From contig NW_026731616.1 of the NCBI RefSeq assembly GCF_028476545.1, positions 649,001 to 713,000 on the forward strand: a stretch of 64,000 nt of DNA. The letters are read 5' to 3'. The notes below the pieces were generated by a model, which saw nothing but the letters and a program-made list of their open reading frames with translations, had not been told where the DNA came from and did not search any database. The stretch comes from Physella acuta (Eukaryota > Mollusca > Gastropoda > Physidae). Below, in pieces: positions 11,505 to 22,486 of this stretch; positions within the stretch are counted from its first letter, which is position 1, and each line of letters opens with the position of its first letter. Position numbers and translations under genes: made by a program.

Positions 11505-11890
11505 CCGTGCGACGGCTTGGCCTTGCGGTAGCGCTAGGCTGCTTACCCAAAAGTCTCGAGTTCGATAACAGGGTCAAGTTAGTAGAACGTCCCTGAGTCC
11601 ACCCACCTCTGATGAGTAACTGAATCAATTTTTGCAAAGTAAAGGCGGCTGGGCAAAGTGCTGACCACCATTCATATACCGAGGTCATCAAACAACTCTA
11701 CTGCTTCTGATCCATAAGGCTTTAGGTACTAAAGGGGAGCTGTCCATCCAACTCTGATGAGTACACAGCTGACGTTAGGGAAAAAAGACGGAAGGGTATA
11801 GTGCTGACCATATTATTCCATTGTATAGCGAGGTCATTGAAACATATGGACTCTACTTCATCTGACCAATGTGTCTTGGGCACAAACGGG
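11505..11890 (+). repeat. tRNA-derived SINE plus a second SINE body
   Basis: A head with 'gcttggccttgcggtagcg' (A-box-like) and 'gagttcgataac' (B-box-like) is followed by the body 'ccacccacctctgatgagta', then a second body from 11,735. The 29,655-29,915 copy is in the same relative place in the paralogous segment. Confidence 0.7.
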
Positions 11891-12019
11891 AAAGGATGAT
11901 GTTGATACTGTTATTGTAAGGGTCAAATTATGTAGACATATATAATGTACCATGCGCTCTGTTTTCACTGTTGCTAATAAAAGATGGCCAACACAACAGT
12001 ATATGTTATATCGTGACGG

Positions 12020-12165
12020 CCTGGTCGAAAGGTAGAGTCCACCCAGCTCTGATCGGTAACCGACTCACTTTGGGGAAAGTAAAGGAGGCTGGGCATAGTG
12101 CTGAGTGCTGACCACCATTCATATACCGAGGTCAAGAAATAACTCTACTTCATCTGCACTATCGA
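12020..12165 (+). repeat. SINE body fragment
   Basis: 'acggcctggtcgaaaggtag', then 'gagtccacccagctctgatc' and 'accaccattcatataccgag'. The body matches the SINE at 29,655 with a shortened head. Confidence 0.6.
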
Positions 12166-12389
12166 TCTTTTTTTAAAACTAGGTTTTCACGTGGCTTGTA
12201 TATGGTATTTGTATCCTCACATGGTAGTTGATCAAGTGGTTCAACCCTCTCACATGCACAACAATGTACTTTTTATATTTAAATATACATGTTTTTTTTT
12301 AAACAAGAAGAATAAGTAGATATAGATACAGTCTGTCTTTAAAAAAAATAGTTTAATAATGTTTATATTTTGTAATTTGCATTTCAAAT

Positions 12390-13345
12390 TGGCTTCGCAA
12401 GCCGTGAGCATTAAGGTAAGGACCAACATTGTAGGGAAGCTTATATTACAAGACGTACAGGCCAAACTTGAGAGTCTAACAAACGGATAGAAAATGAACT
12501 GATGTGTATTGCGTATACAAAAACATGTTATAAAACAACATTTAATTATTAAAGAAAAAAATATCTAACTTATTGCCCACAAATATCTACCTTATTGAAT
12601 TTCAAATTGTACTTGTTTTATAACATGACCCTAAATATATTTTAAAAGGATCATTAAACCAGAGGCGTAGCGACCCATTTTCCAACCCATTTTGGCGCCC
12701 CCTAAGGTCGGCGCCCGGGGAAATATGTCCCCCTCCCGCCCCCCGCCCCCCCCCCCCCCCCCCCCCCGCTTCGCTACTGCATTAAACGTAGATTTAACAT
12801 TAAAAAACGAGGTTAGTTTGTCGAGGATGAATCTCATATGGATGATCTCCCATTTGTAAACTACTCAAGGGATGTAACTTAGAATCGAATCGCTAAAATA
12901 ACAAATAAAAAATAAAATAGAGGTGCAAAAAAAATATATAATAAAACGCGTAAATAAATATACAAAATAATAAATTAAACATTTACGTGAATGATCAAAA
13001 TGTATCAAAATAGTATTCTTAAATCAAAGATTACTGAAAAATAATATGAAAAACAATAGCATTGTCTTAAGTCCTATTAAAACAAGTCAAAATCTTTCCT
13101 CTCAAATTAGACGGCATGAAATTTTAGAATTTATCTATATTTTTGGCTCCCCTAATTTGAGGGACATAATTTAAGATAAGGACCGATTTGTTGGGTTTAG
13201 ACCGAAACTCTCGAGTTATGATCCAGCGAGTCTTTAAAGTCCAATATTCCACCTGGCAGTAAGTGTCACCTGACTCACGTTCTGGAAAAACAGAGGTGTC
13301 AGGGTCTAGTACAGACTAATCTATTGCCTCATGCCAAGGTGACTA
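12390..13345 (+). repeat. R1-SINE composite
   Basis: An AT-rich R1 body ends at the hairpin 'ttggctcccctaatttgagg'. It is followed directly by a SINE with 'gaaactctcgagttatgatc' and the body to about 13,345. The same order (R1, hairpin, SINE) occurs at 36,690, 38,700 and in inverted form at 14,640 and 16,290. Confidence 0.6.
12660..12780. mobile_element. Short GTAGCGA MITE nested in R1
   Basis: 'cagaggcgtagcgaccc' to 'cgcttcgctactgc' around a long C run. It interrupts the R1 copy, whose sequence resumes at 12,781. Confidence 0.6.
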
Positions 13346-13837
13346 AAACTGGTGGAGGACCTCACCTGGAATCCACATGGCAAACGAAAAAGAGGCAGAC
13401 CAAGATAGACCTCGAGATTTGACCTGGCAGAAGACACCAAAAAGATTGGATACTCCTCTGGCATTTGTAGAGAATAGCCCATGACAGAGATGCCTGGAAA
13501 TCACTTGTCAGCGAATAATGTCCATAATATAACCCCTAACAAACACATACATTCATTCATGTATCTCAAAAAAAGCGTATCATGTCAACCCCTGGGCAAC
13601 AAGTCATAGTCAAAAAGGCCTAATTCATTACAGATCTATAGGAAATCCCTCTTTACATGTACTTACGTTAGGGGGAGTAAACTCGTTTGAATAAAAAAAT
13701 GTATTAAAATATATAGTTATAGAACCTTAAAGTTAACAGATGATGAAAAAAATAAAATAAAACATTAAAATTAAAATTAAAATCCACCTCACTTAGGTGG
13801 TGGAATCTTTTACTATATATCCTTTACTCCAAGCAAA
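13346..13837. other. No recognised gene
   Basis: AT-rich DNA with no supported open frame. 13,350-13,540 resembles decayed repeat sequence of uncertain family. Confidence 0.4.
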
Positions 13838-14047
13838 TTTACCACCACCTTACCACCACCTTACCACCACCTTACCACCACCTTACCACCACCACCTTAC
13901 CACCACCTTACCACCACTTTACCACCACCTTACCACCACCACCTTACCACCACCTTACCACCACCACCTTACCACCACCTTACCACTACCTTACCACCAC
14001 CACCTTACCACCACCTTACCACCACCATCTTACCACCACCTTACCAC
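13838..14047. repeat. TTACCACCACC minisatellite
   Basis: Interspersed 'accaccttacc' and 'accaccacctt' units, 9-14 bp in mixed order. The 85-codon His/Pro/Leu frame across it is a repeat artefact. Confidence 0.9.
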
Positions 14048-14639
14048 CATATAAATTTCAAGTTAGAGAAAATTCACAGCCCTCAATCATATGTCGATAT
14101 CAAAATAGACTAGTGTTAATGTTTGAAGAGCTTTTATAAATATTAAATTATCTTTAGATAATTTTTTTCATATAACGGATATTTTAACCGTAGTTTCTAA
14201 GTGTAGGCCTATGTTTATGCAAGAAGAGAGAGCTTTCATAAAATAAAAATAAAAAATAATTTCGATTGATTACTTTGATGGCCATATGCAACTTATATCA
14301 GTTCATATAGTGTTTGTATGTTAGTGTATAAAGCTTGGCTGTTAATATTACCTTTAATCATACAGCAAGTTTATTCATAAGAATTCACTCTAAATACCAC
14401 GGTCATCTGTCTGTAAGAGTCCGAGACCTGCCGACAGATCTGTTGTGAAAAAAATCATAAGTGTCAGGTTATATCTGGGTTTACGAAATCAATTAAAAAA
14501 ACCAACACCTTGTATTCGATACGCTTTGATAATAAAAGCAACCTGATTTAATCAGGGATAATATATACACTCTACTCTTGCCATCCAGGTTTATACTTGT
14601 TTTAATGTATTGCTTTCTGAAGATTTGTTTTTGATGTGT

Positions 14640-15480
14640 CTTAAAAATTCGCATTTTCAGAACACGAAGTCCATATGACGGATGAAGTGCTATGTCCAGC
14701 CGTGTTTACATTCCTTAACGTGAGTCAGGTGATAATTATAGCGTGGAGGAATGAGGGGCTTCTTAGGCAATGGAGAGTCGAACTTCCGACTATTGGTGTA
14801 ACCTTGTTTTTTTTAGATTGTCCCATAATCATTAGGGATCCAGAAATACAATTAAAAACTAGATCTACGAAGAAATATACAGTTATGTTAAAGATTTCTT
14901 ATTTGTACAAATAAACGTTATGACTAAGCTAATGTGTTTGGATTTTCTACTAACATACAGTGTTAAGTAAACTATAAGTGGCGTTTGATTATTTATAAAT
15001 AATTGTATAAATAAAAACATGTTTGTTATGTTTTTATGCAATAAAATACCCTACATTTCTTTTTTGTTCATTATGCCTGTCTAAAATTTGCTTGGTAGTT
15101 TTAGCTATTTACTTAATAGTTATTCCCCCTGTATAGAATTCCTTTTAATATATTTTCGAACGGGCGATAATTCATTGTCAAATTCAAGTACAAAATAGTA
15201 GCTCAGTCTATGCTATGTCCAGCCATGATTACTCTCCCTAACTGATTACATAGGGAAGGACTGATGGGCTTCCTACGGGCCAATGATTTGAGCATTCGAC
15301 TATCAATATTAACATTATATCTTAAGGATGTCCCGTTATAATTTGAGATCCATAAATTGATCTTTAGGCAAACCATTGAGTTATTTGACTTGAATAAAAT
15401 TTCGCATTTTAAGATTGTGAAATAGGAGATACTTTTGGTAACTCGCCTAAAATTCACACATCAATTATAAAGTTGAATTT
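14640..15480. repeat. Inverted SINE + R1 composites, two partial copies
   Basis: A SINE body in reverse ('cttaacgtgagtcaggtgat') leads into the R1 hairpin 'ttgtcccataatcattaggg' and then the AT-rich R1 body. A second, more decayed junction is at 15,200-15,360. The 79-codon frame at 14,675 spans this SINE-R1 junction and is not considered a gene. Confidence 0.55.
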
Positions 15481-15879
15481 ATATTTAACATATTGATCTT
15501 CATCAATTAATTACATTTTTTTTAAATGGTGAAGGATTGATAAATTAATTAAATTGTATAATGTTTTATTAGCAATATCAAAGTGTATACCAAATACATT
15601 GGTAGCCGTTGTTTATATTAATATTTAATGTGAAGTAAAATTCAGTATTATACATTGTAAGTCATTGGATTACAATCGTCTTTGTTACAAATTAATTATA
15701 TTAAAATATAGTGTCCCTTGTACATTTGTATTAATATTTCCTAAATTATAGATGTAAAATTGCATCATTATATCAGTACACTTTTAAAAAAAAATACATA
15801 ATGAAACAATATTTACATTTTACATTTATAGCTATAGACAGTCAGCCTAAAATCATTTAGTTTCAGTTCTGGAACTCAC

Positions 15880-15936
15880 CACGGGAGGTCTACAGAGAGC
15901 CCAACACCACAAGAACTGTGACAAATATGGCGGCGA
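15880..15936 (-). pseudogene. SP2 signal-peptide exon relic
   Basis: The minus strand reads 'gtcacagttcttgtggtgtt' then 'gggctctctg', ending at CGTG|GTGAGT, a good donor in phase 1 with the leading G typical of this gene family. The hydrophobic VTVLVVLG core is shared with 51,744 and 54,778. The start codon is not preserved and the frame is interrupted. No second exon was identified. Confidence 0.4.
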
Positions 15937-16289
15937 TCTAGATAATTCAGCTTTAAAAAACTGTATATGTTCGTGATGTGTGGAGTATTAAATTAAAATA
16001 CTTGCCATGCTGATAGAAACAGTTATACACTACTTAGGTTTTATTTTTTACTTCTTTGATTATTCAGACCAATGTAAAAACTATCGTTGTGCATTAATCA
16101 TACTAATAACGAATATATAACTCAAAAAGGGTTTAACGATGGCTTTTAAACATATAATTGTTCTGTAAGCATTGACACGAAAAAACAATGCTGATTTATC
16201 ATTCATGTAATCAGGGATACTATCTTTTCTTTTTTTATATAGGCGTAATGTCTAACTATTATTATTTTAATTTAATTAATGTGCCCTGA

Positions 16290-17060
16290 TATTTAAACAT
16301 GTACGCGTATGCGTCCATCGGAAGTTGCCCTTTCGAACCTACATGTTTATGGTGCAGATGAAGTGGAGTTTACCTGTTTTAGTCACCTTGGCATGAGGCA
16401 ATAGCTTAGTCTGTACTAGACCCTGACGCCTCTGTTTTCCAGACCGTGAGTCAGGTGACACTCACTGTCAGGTGGAATATTGGACTTCCTACGGTCTCGC
16501 TGGATCTTTACTAAAGAGAGACCAAGAAATCGTTTACTGTCTTAAATATTGTCTCATATTATGGTAAGCCAAAAGTAGAAATCACGTTACAGCTGGCTGA
16601 ATACATGGTCAAACGAAATATTTTTTCTTGTAATAATAACAACTTTAAAAAATCTACTGTTATTAATTTTATAATATTTTTTATAATTTTAGTACTTACT
16701 AATTCAACAGTACTATATTGACCATTTTTATAATTTTTCAACATGTTTATTTAAATAGTTTATAGCAATGTATTTACGTTGTTTTATTATATGTATTTTA
16801 TGCGCGTCGTTATTCTTTTTTTTTGTTATTTTAGCAGTTTGACTTTAAGTTACATCCCTTGATAAGTTTAAGAATGGGAGATACTACATATAAAACGTAA
16901 TTCCATGTCGATATCAGAACATCCTCCACAAAATAACATATTTTTCTATGTTAAATCTACGCTTGAGAATACTTGAAATCTATTTTTAGTGTCAAGTTTA
17001 ACAAAAAAAGTTAAATTGAAATTTAAAATTGAAACTTTGCATGTGGACAAGAAGGTATTA
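16290..17060 (-). repeat. SINE + R1 composite, inverted
   Basis: The reverse complement of the 12,520-13,345 arrangement: SINE body at 16,360-16,510, then the R1 body with 'aagttacatcccttgataag'. Confidence 0.6.
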
Positions 17061-17084
17061 ATGAATAATTTTTGTTTTATAATT

Positions 17085-17515
17085 TATAATCTATAAATAT
17101 ATTTCTCTTCTGGGAGCCGTTAGAAAACAAGCTGCAAGCGCGCCTTTGCAGTCCCCTCTCTTCCTCTCTATCACTATCACTACCACCCCCACCCCACCCC
17201 CACATGATCTGGTGAGCTGTGGTTCACTCTAAATGTTTACAAATCGTAGAGTCGGGTTTGTTGACGGCTATTAGGGGCAGATAATTTAGTTTGAAACGAT
17301 TTTAAACTTACAGGAGGTAACTAAGGGGAGGCTGCTTTCACGGGGGGGGGGGGGGTAGTGTAGGGGTTGGGGGAAAGGGGGGGGGGGGTTAGTGTTTTAA
17401 AGCAAATATTTTCAGTGGCAGCATTGGTACTGTCGAATTCACAAAATATGAATTACTGAAAAGTAGAAAATAAAACAACTAAATAGAGGCGTATGATACG
17501 CCGCGGGTCGGCTCG
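17085..17515 (+). mobile_element. R2 element, Helitron-like or MITE
   Basis: Begins 'atctataaatatatttctct' and ends 'ggcgtatgatacgccgcggg' followed by 'tcggctcgtat'. GGCGTAT/ATACGCC can form a terminal hairpin 15-20 nt from the end. Other copies: 27,727-28,172, 53,350-53,775 and inverted 59,222-59,625. Class uncertain. Confidence 0.5.
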
Positions 17516-17559
17516 TATTGTTTAAACTATAAAATACACATCATTTCATATACTATCCG

Positions 17560-17900
17560 TTTCTTAGACTCTCAAGCTGTAAGCTTCCTTGCAGTGTTGA
17601 CCCTTATCTTAATGCTCCCCTATCACTGTTGTCATTATTGTCTCAGTGTCTTTGGTCTCTTCGGGAAGTTTCTGTTACGCTGTCGATGGTTTGCACTATT
17701 TTTGCAGTTAATTATCTATTTTTGTTTCGCTAAATTCACCGCTAAATGTATCATCTTGAAAGTCATCTTCTACATCGATGTGCCTTGTTTCTCTAAACTT
17801 TGTGTCTGTGTCTTTCTCCGTCAATAACGTAGCTGTCATTAGCTACTCCAAACTGCCGAAAATTGATGGTTTCTGTTCATTATCGTTACTTTAAACCACT
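17560..17900 (-). repeat. R5 repeat with coding-like segment
   Basis: Inverted homologue of 57,640-58,050. The minus strand holds TEKDTDTKFRETRHIDVEDD, parallel to FREARHIDDEDDF at 57,820. The frame is interrupted in both copies; the origin (old element ORF or host pseudogene) is unknown. Confidence 0.45.
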
Positions 17901-18504
17901 TAGTTAAGAGTGTGTTAATATAAAAAGGCATGATTTGAAAGCTTAGCTTAATCAACTATACTTATTATTGAAACATTTCATTATATAAAATTTAACTTAT
18001 TGTCTACTTGACATCTTCCGATAATTGAACATTTAAACACACTAGCTTCGTTTGAAGGTATGTTCAGACAACCTTGAATACTCCCCCGGAATCGTGACTT
18101 CTGCAAATGACATTGTGTCCTTTTTTCTGGACCCCTAAAAGAAGTAAAGCTATGGTAGAAGAAATTATGTTCGTATTCACCTAAGTGTAAACATTGATCA
18201 ATAGAAGTAAATTATAACAGAACTGTTAAAAATATAGTAGAGCCTTGCAAATTTAATCATATATTGTAACAGTCACTTATAGTAATCATAAAACATGTAC
18301 AAAACAAAATAGTCCATATAGTTGACAAATAAAAACCATAAACGTTTTTTTTTTAAATAAACAACATTAGCTTTAGCAAACTAGATATTTAAGATCACTA
18401 GCAATAATTTTGTGAATTTTCTATCATTAATGTGTATTATTTGCATTAATCTGTATTGCTTCTGGTTCGCTTCTTCTTCTTCTTCTTCTAAGTTCTTCAT
18501 TTTT

Positions 18505-18885
18505 AGTGTTGGAAGAGATCGAACCTTATCTGCCAGAGGGTTTTGAACTCAAGACTTTTTCGAATTTAACAACCATGAGCTTTGCCTACTCGACCAAGCC
18601 TCCAACACAATTAAGTATACGTATCAACTGGTTATGCGCCATTCAGGTCATTGACTCCGATTTCAGCCTGCTTTTCTCTTTGGATTTGCTTCCATTGCCT
18701 TTGTCCAAGCAAGAACAAACTATAAGGAAGCAGTGAAACGTTATTTTTATCGCTAAACCAAACGTCTCGGGTTCAGATTCAGAGTTCCAGTCGGTATGAA
18801 GCCCATGAATCCACCTCACTGTGTGGGGTATCCGACTCACGTTCAGGAAAGCTCATTCGGATTGGTGTAGCGCCATAAGCTATCA
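18505..18885. repeat. Two SINE fragments
   Basis: 18,505-18,610 on the minus strand shows 'ttggtcgagtaggcaaagc' (A-box-like) and 'ttgagttcaaaac' (B-box-like). 18,760-18,885 on the plus strand shows 'ctcgggttcagattc' and a SINE body. Confidence 0.5.
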
Positions 18886-19389
18886 ATCCCATATGACTAG
18901 TTAACTAAAACATGTTAACTACCTAATTCCACATCGAAATACACATGCATGATATATATATATTACAAAATTTAAAGATCTAAATATTTTAATCGATTTT
19001 TTTTCTCTTATAACTAATATTTAAACAGTAGTTTCGAATTGTGGCCAATCCGCTTGATAGCTGATGGGGATTTTACAAAACAACAATATAATTTACATTT
19101 CTCACAATATTGGTCTTGCACAATCTATATCATAGTTGTGTATCTTAGACTATACAGCTTGGCTGTATGTCTTGAAGTCGACAGATTTGGAGTGAAAAAT
19201 TAAAAAGAATCACGTGTTTTTTTGGGTATTTTGTAACCAATTAAAAAAAAAACAAGAAACCAAACAAATTTACTCTTAATCACTCTTGAAACGATAAATT
19301 ACAATTGTATTGTGTTGTCTCTACTCTCGCTCTTTAAATCTATTATTGTTTTAATTTTTTGTGTTGGCTGATTTTTGATGATGTTCACG

Positions 19390-19830
19390 TATATGTATTC
19401 ATGAGAATTCGCCCTTTCAGACCAAGAAGTCCTACGACAGATAAGGTGAAGCTAACCTGTTTCTGTGACCTCGACATATGGGGCGATATCATGGTCTGTG
19501 CCAGTGGCGTAGCGAGGTCGGGTGTCACCCGGTGCGGCACTTAATGGTGTCACCACCTCAGAGGCGTAGCGACCCTTCCCGGGGACAAACTTTCAAATTT
19601 TCGATTTGCAACCCCTCCCTCCCCACCCCTCAAACTTTCGATTTGCACACCCCTCTCAAGTTTTCGATTTGCACCCCCCCCCCCCCCCACTCAAACTTTC
19701 GATTTGCACCGCCACCATCAAGTTTTTCTCTATATATTTTGCTATTTTTTGCCTTGGTGTCACCCCCCTAAATCGTGTCACCGGTGCAGTCCGCCCCCCC
19801 CCCCCTCGCTACGCCGGTGCTATGCCCAGT
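19390..19830. mobile_element. SINE remnant and nested GTAGCGA MITEs
   Basis: A SINE tail ('ctgtttctgtgacctcgaca') is followed by 'cagtggcgtagcgaggtcgg', an internal second end 'cagaggcgtagcgacccttc', C runs, and a right end 'cccctcgctacgccggtg'. This looks like one MITE inserted into another of the same family. The inverted equivalent is 30,198-30,604. Confidence 0.6.
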
Positions 19831-19849
19831 CGTGTTTACATAACGTGAG

Positions 19850-21560
19850 TCGAGTGATGATTATAGCGGGCTAGATACGAGGGCTTCCGAGGGACCCGGA
19901 ACTAGAAGATGAGACTCTCAGGATAAAGCCGTCACATTGTTTAGAATTTTTTATTTTTTATTTTTTTTTTTTTTTGTCTTAAAAATTATGTCCAATAATA
20001 ATAAGCTAAAAAGACATCTCACAAATACATTAAAATGAAATATTTTTTTATTATATGCATAAATCATTATAGAAGTTTATTGTGTTTATAATTTCAACGA
20101 ACATACATTATTAAGTAGTCAAAAAATTATTTTTATTTTTATTTTAGGATTACATACCTAATGTAAATGTTTAGTGTATTATTTTATTTAATAAAATGTT
20201 AATTGTTATAATATGTTGTTTATCCGTTCTTAGTTTGACAAGAGATTTTTTAAAAATATTAGTTTAATAGTTATCTCCCATGTTTTACATTTTACTTAAA
20301 TAGATAAACAAATTGGTGATAATTCATTGTCAAATTCCACGTTCTTATCAAATTATTTCATCTTAGACTATTAGATGAATCGCTTACTTACATATCAAAC
20401 TAAGAAATTGGAGATAGGCCTACAACATTTTTACTATAGTAAATGAAGATCAGTATCATCACAGTTTTGATTGAAAGTCTTTAATGTAAAGACGAATCTT
20501 GATTGATCTATATGACTGAGCAATCATTAAGGGATGCATACGCAAAGGTTTGGCAACCATCGACACTCATCATCGTTTACCTTTAAACATATGTAACGGA
20601 CACCGATCTACCAGCCAGATAGATGGTGAACGCCCCCGGATTCTTTCTTGGGGTTATATGCAAATGACTTAAAGCCTAAATGAATGAACACTAACTCAAC
20701 AACACACTAGGGCTCGATTTCGATGTCTAGGGAAAACTAGTGAAACTATTGAAGTTAACAACTCATTCAATCTGCATACAACCTTTAATAAGCGAACACA
20801 GTTGTGGCAGAACACAAGGTTAAACAAGATAAAATATTTAGCTTAGAAAATAATAAAACCCAACTTACAAAGCGTAAGAAAAAATACTATCACAGATTCT
20901 AACACTGTATAAAAATAGCCACAGGTCACACAACACTGCTATAGCATCAAGAATCACTTGGCCACAAGTAATATGATACTAGATTACTTAAACAACTTAA
21001 GAATGCATAGCACACTCAGGACTTAAGCTCTCTCACGTTCAAATGGTCAGAATGGACTCTCGGTCAAAATGGACGACCTGGTCAGGATGGACTGCCTCGT
21101 GTCACCTGTGGGCGATCTAGTTATAGACTTAGGCAACAGGGGAGGTTACGCTCAACTCATGTGGCCATTGGTTGGGGTGGTCATCTGGTCTGAATCAATC
21201 AATCAGATATTGATGGAAAATTTCTGAGTCTTAGACTCTCTTAGTAAGACAGTGGAAAAAACCCGGTTGTTGCACCATCAATCCATATATGGTATTATAA
21301 CAATGTCAAACTAGAAATGGAACACCACTAGACCTAAGTAGGTCACACATCATATTAAAGATTCGTTTTATATAGTTGTATCGTCATTATCTAGATGAAA
21401 ATCAAATACATTATGAGCCGGTGTATATTTTAATATTTAATTTTAGTTGACATACAGCATCAGATAGTGCCTGTAACATACGGGTCTAAAGTCGTCTTTG
21501 ACGTAACATAATTAGATTAATTGACAAAACATCTGGATAATTGAAGATATTTTAAGTTTA
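19850..21560 (+). repeat. R1 copy interrupted by a 758-bp insertion
   Basis: SINE head, R1 body and tail in the reverse order of 29,990-31,365. The R1 sequence breaks at 20,592 and resumes at 21,351. Confidence 0.6.
20593..21350. mobile_element. Unclassified 758-bp insertion with 5-bp target duplication
   Basis: Flanked on both sides by CATAT. The paralogous site near 30,650 has no insertion. It starts 'gtaacggacaccgatctacc' and ends 'ctaagtaggtcacacat'. There is no open frame and no clear terminal repeat. A 5-bp duplication would suit a solo LTR, but the ends are not TG...CA, so the class is left open. Confidence 0.5.
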
Positions 21561-22179
21561 TCGTAAAACATTTCAAAGAATTGAAACATTAGTTTTAAAA
21601 AAAATAGATTAAAAAACCAAAGTATTTTTCAAAGCATTAGATGATGTAGATTTATTTATTTATTTATTTATTTTAGTTCCTGGTTGGACAAAGACTATGG
21701 AAGCAAAACTAAAAAGAAAAACAGTGAAATCTAAAGTCAGCGGCTTATATGCTATGCATCAAAAGTTGACAAGTAATACTTTCTTTTATTGGAGGGATTC
21801 CTTCCAACTTGATAAATTGAGAACGAAGAAGAAAGATGATGTAGTAATTAATATAAGATGATCTTAAAAAACTAAAATGTGATTTCTATTTTAACGTTCA
21901 CACAGTAAAATTCAAAAGGTTAAAACTAAATATATTGAGTTGAGAGAGTCACCCAAGAATAACAACGAGATCACAAAGATTCTCTTAAAATTGTTGATTA
22001 TGTGGGGAGTTCTTCTGCTGTTTACTTTCCTAGTTTTGCAATTGAGCGTTCATCTTCTTCGTTCTTAATTGTAATGTTAGATGGGATTTCCTCCAACATA
22101 ATTAAATATTGTGTGTCAACCTGTCAGCCTGCTTGTCTAATAAGATTTTACTATTGTACTCCAATAGTCCCTTGTCATT
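21561..22179. other. No recognised gene
   Basis: AT-rich, with short SINE-like scraps and a (TTTA)n run near 21,655. No supported frame. Confidence 0.4.
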
Positions 22180-22335
22180 CCACAACAAACTACAAGGCAG
22201 CAGCGGTTAAGTTTTGGAGTTTTCTCCCCTAGATGGGTTACTGTCCCTAACTATCCAGCCACATCAGCCCGGAGATTCAAACTCCGACATTTGGTTTAGC
22301 AACCTTAAGCTTTAAGGACCCGACCACTCCCAACA
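22180..22335 (-). repeat. tRNA-derived SINE fragment
   Basis: On the minus strand 'aaggttgctaaaccaaatg' and 'ggagtttgaatctccgggc' give A-to-B-box-like spacing. Confidence 0.5.
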
Positions 22336-22486
22336 GAGCATGCGAGTAGTTTATACTGGACATCATTGAATCACTATTAACTTTATTATAATTTACATAA
22401 GCGCTTTAGATATTAAGTAAAGGCCACATTGTATATATGGCCTACTACATTGCACCTTCTATGGTCACTCTAGTCTAGACTGTCCA

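Noticed and set aside
13838-14047. Regular spacing suggestive of a CRISPR-like array
   Set aside because: Short irregular units without unique spacers, in eukaryotic DNA.
20593-21350. Solo LTR
   Set aside because: The 5-bp duplication fits, but the ends are not TG...CA and no related internal region is seen; kept as unclassified.
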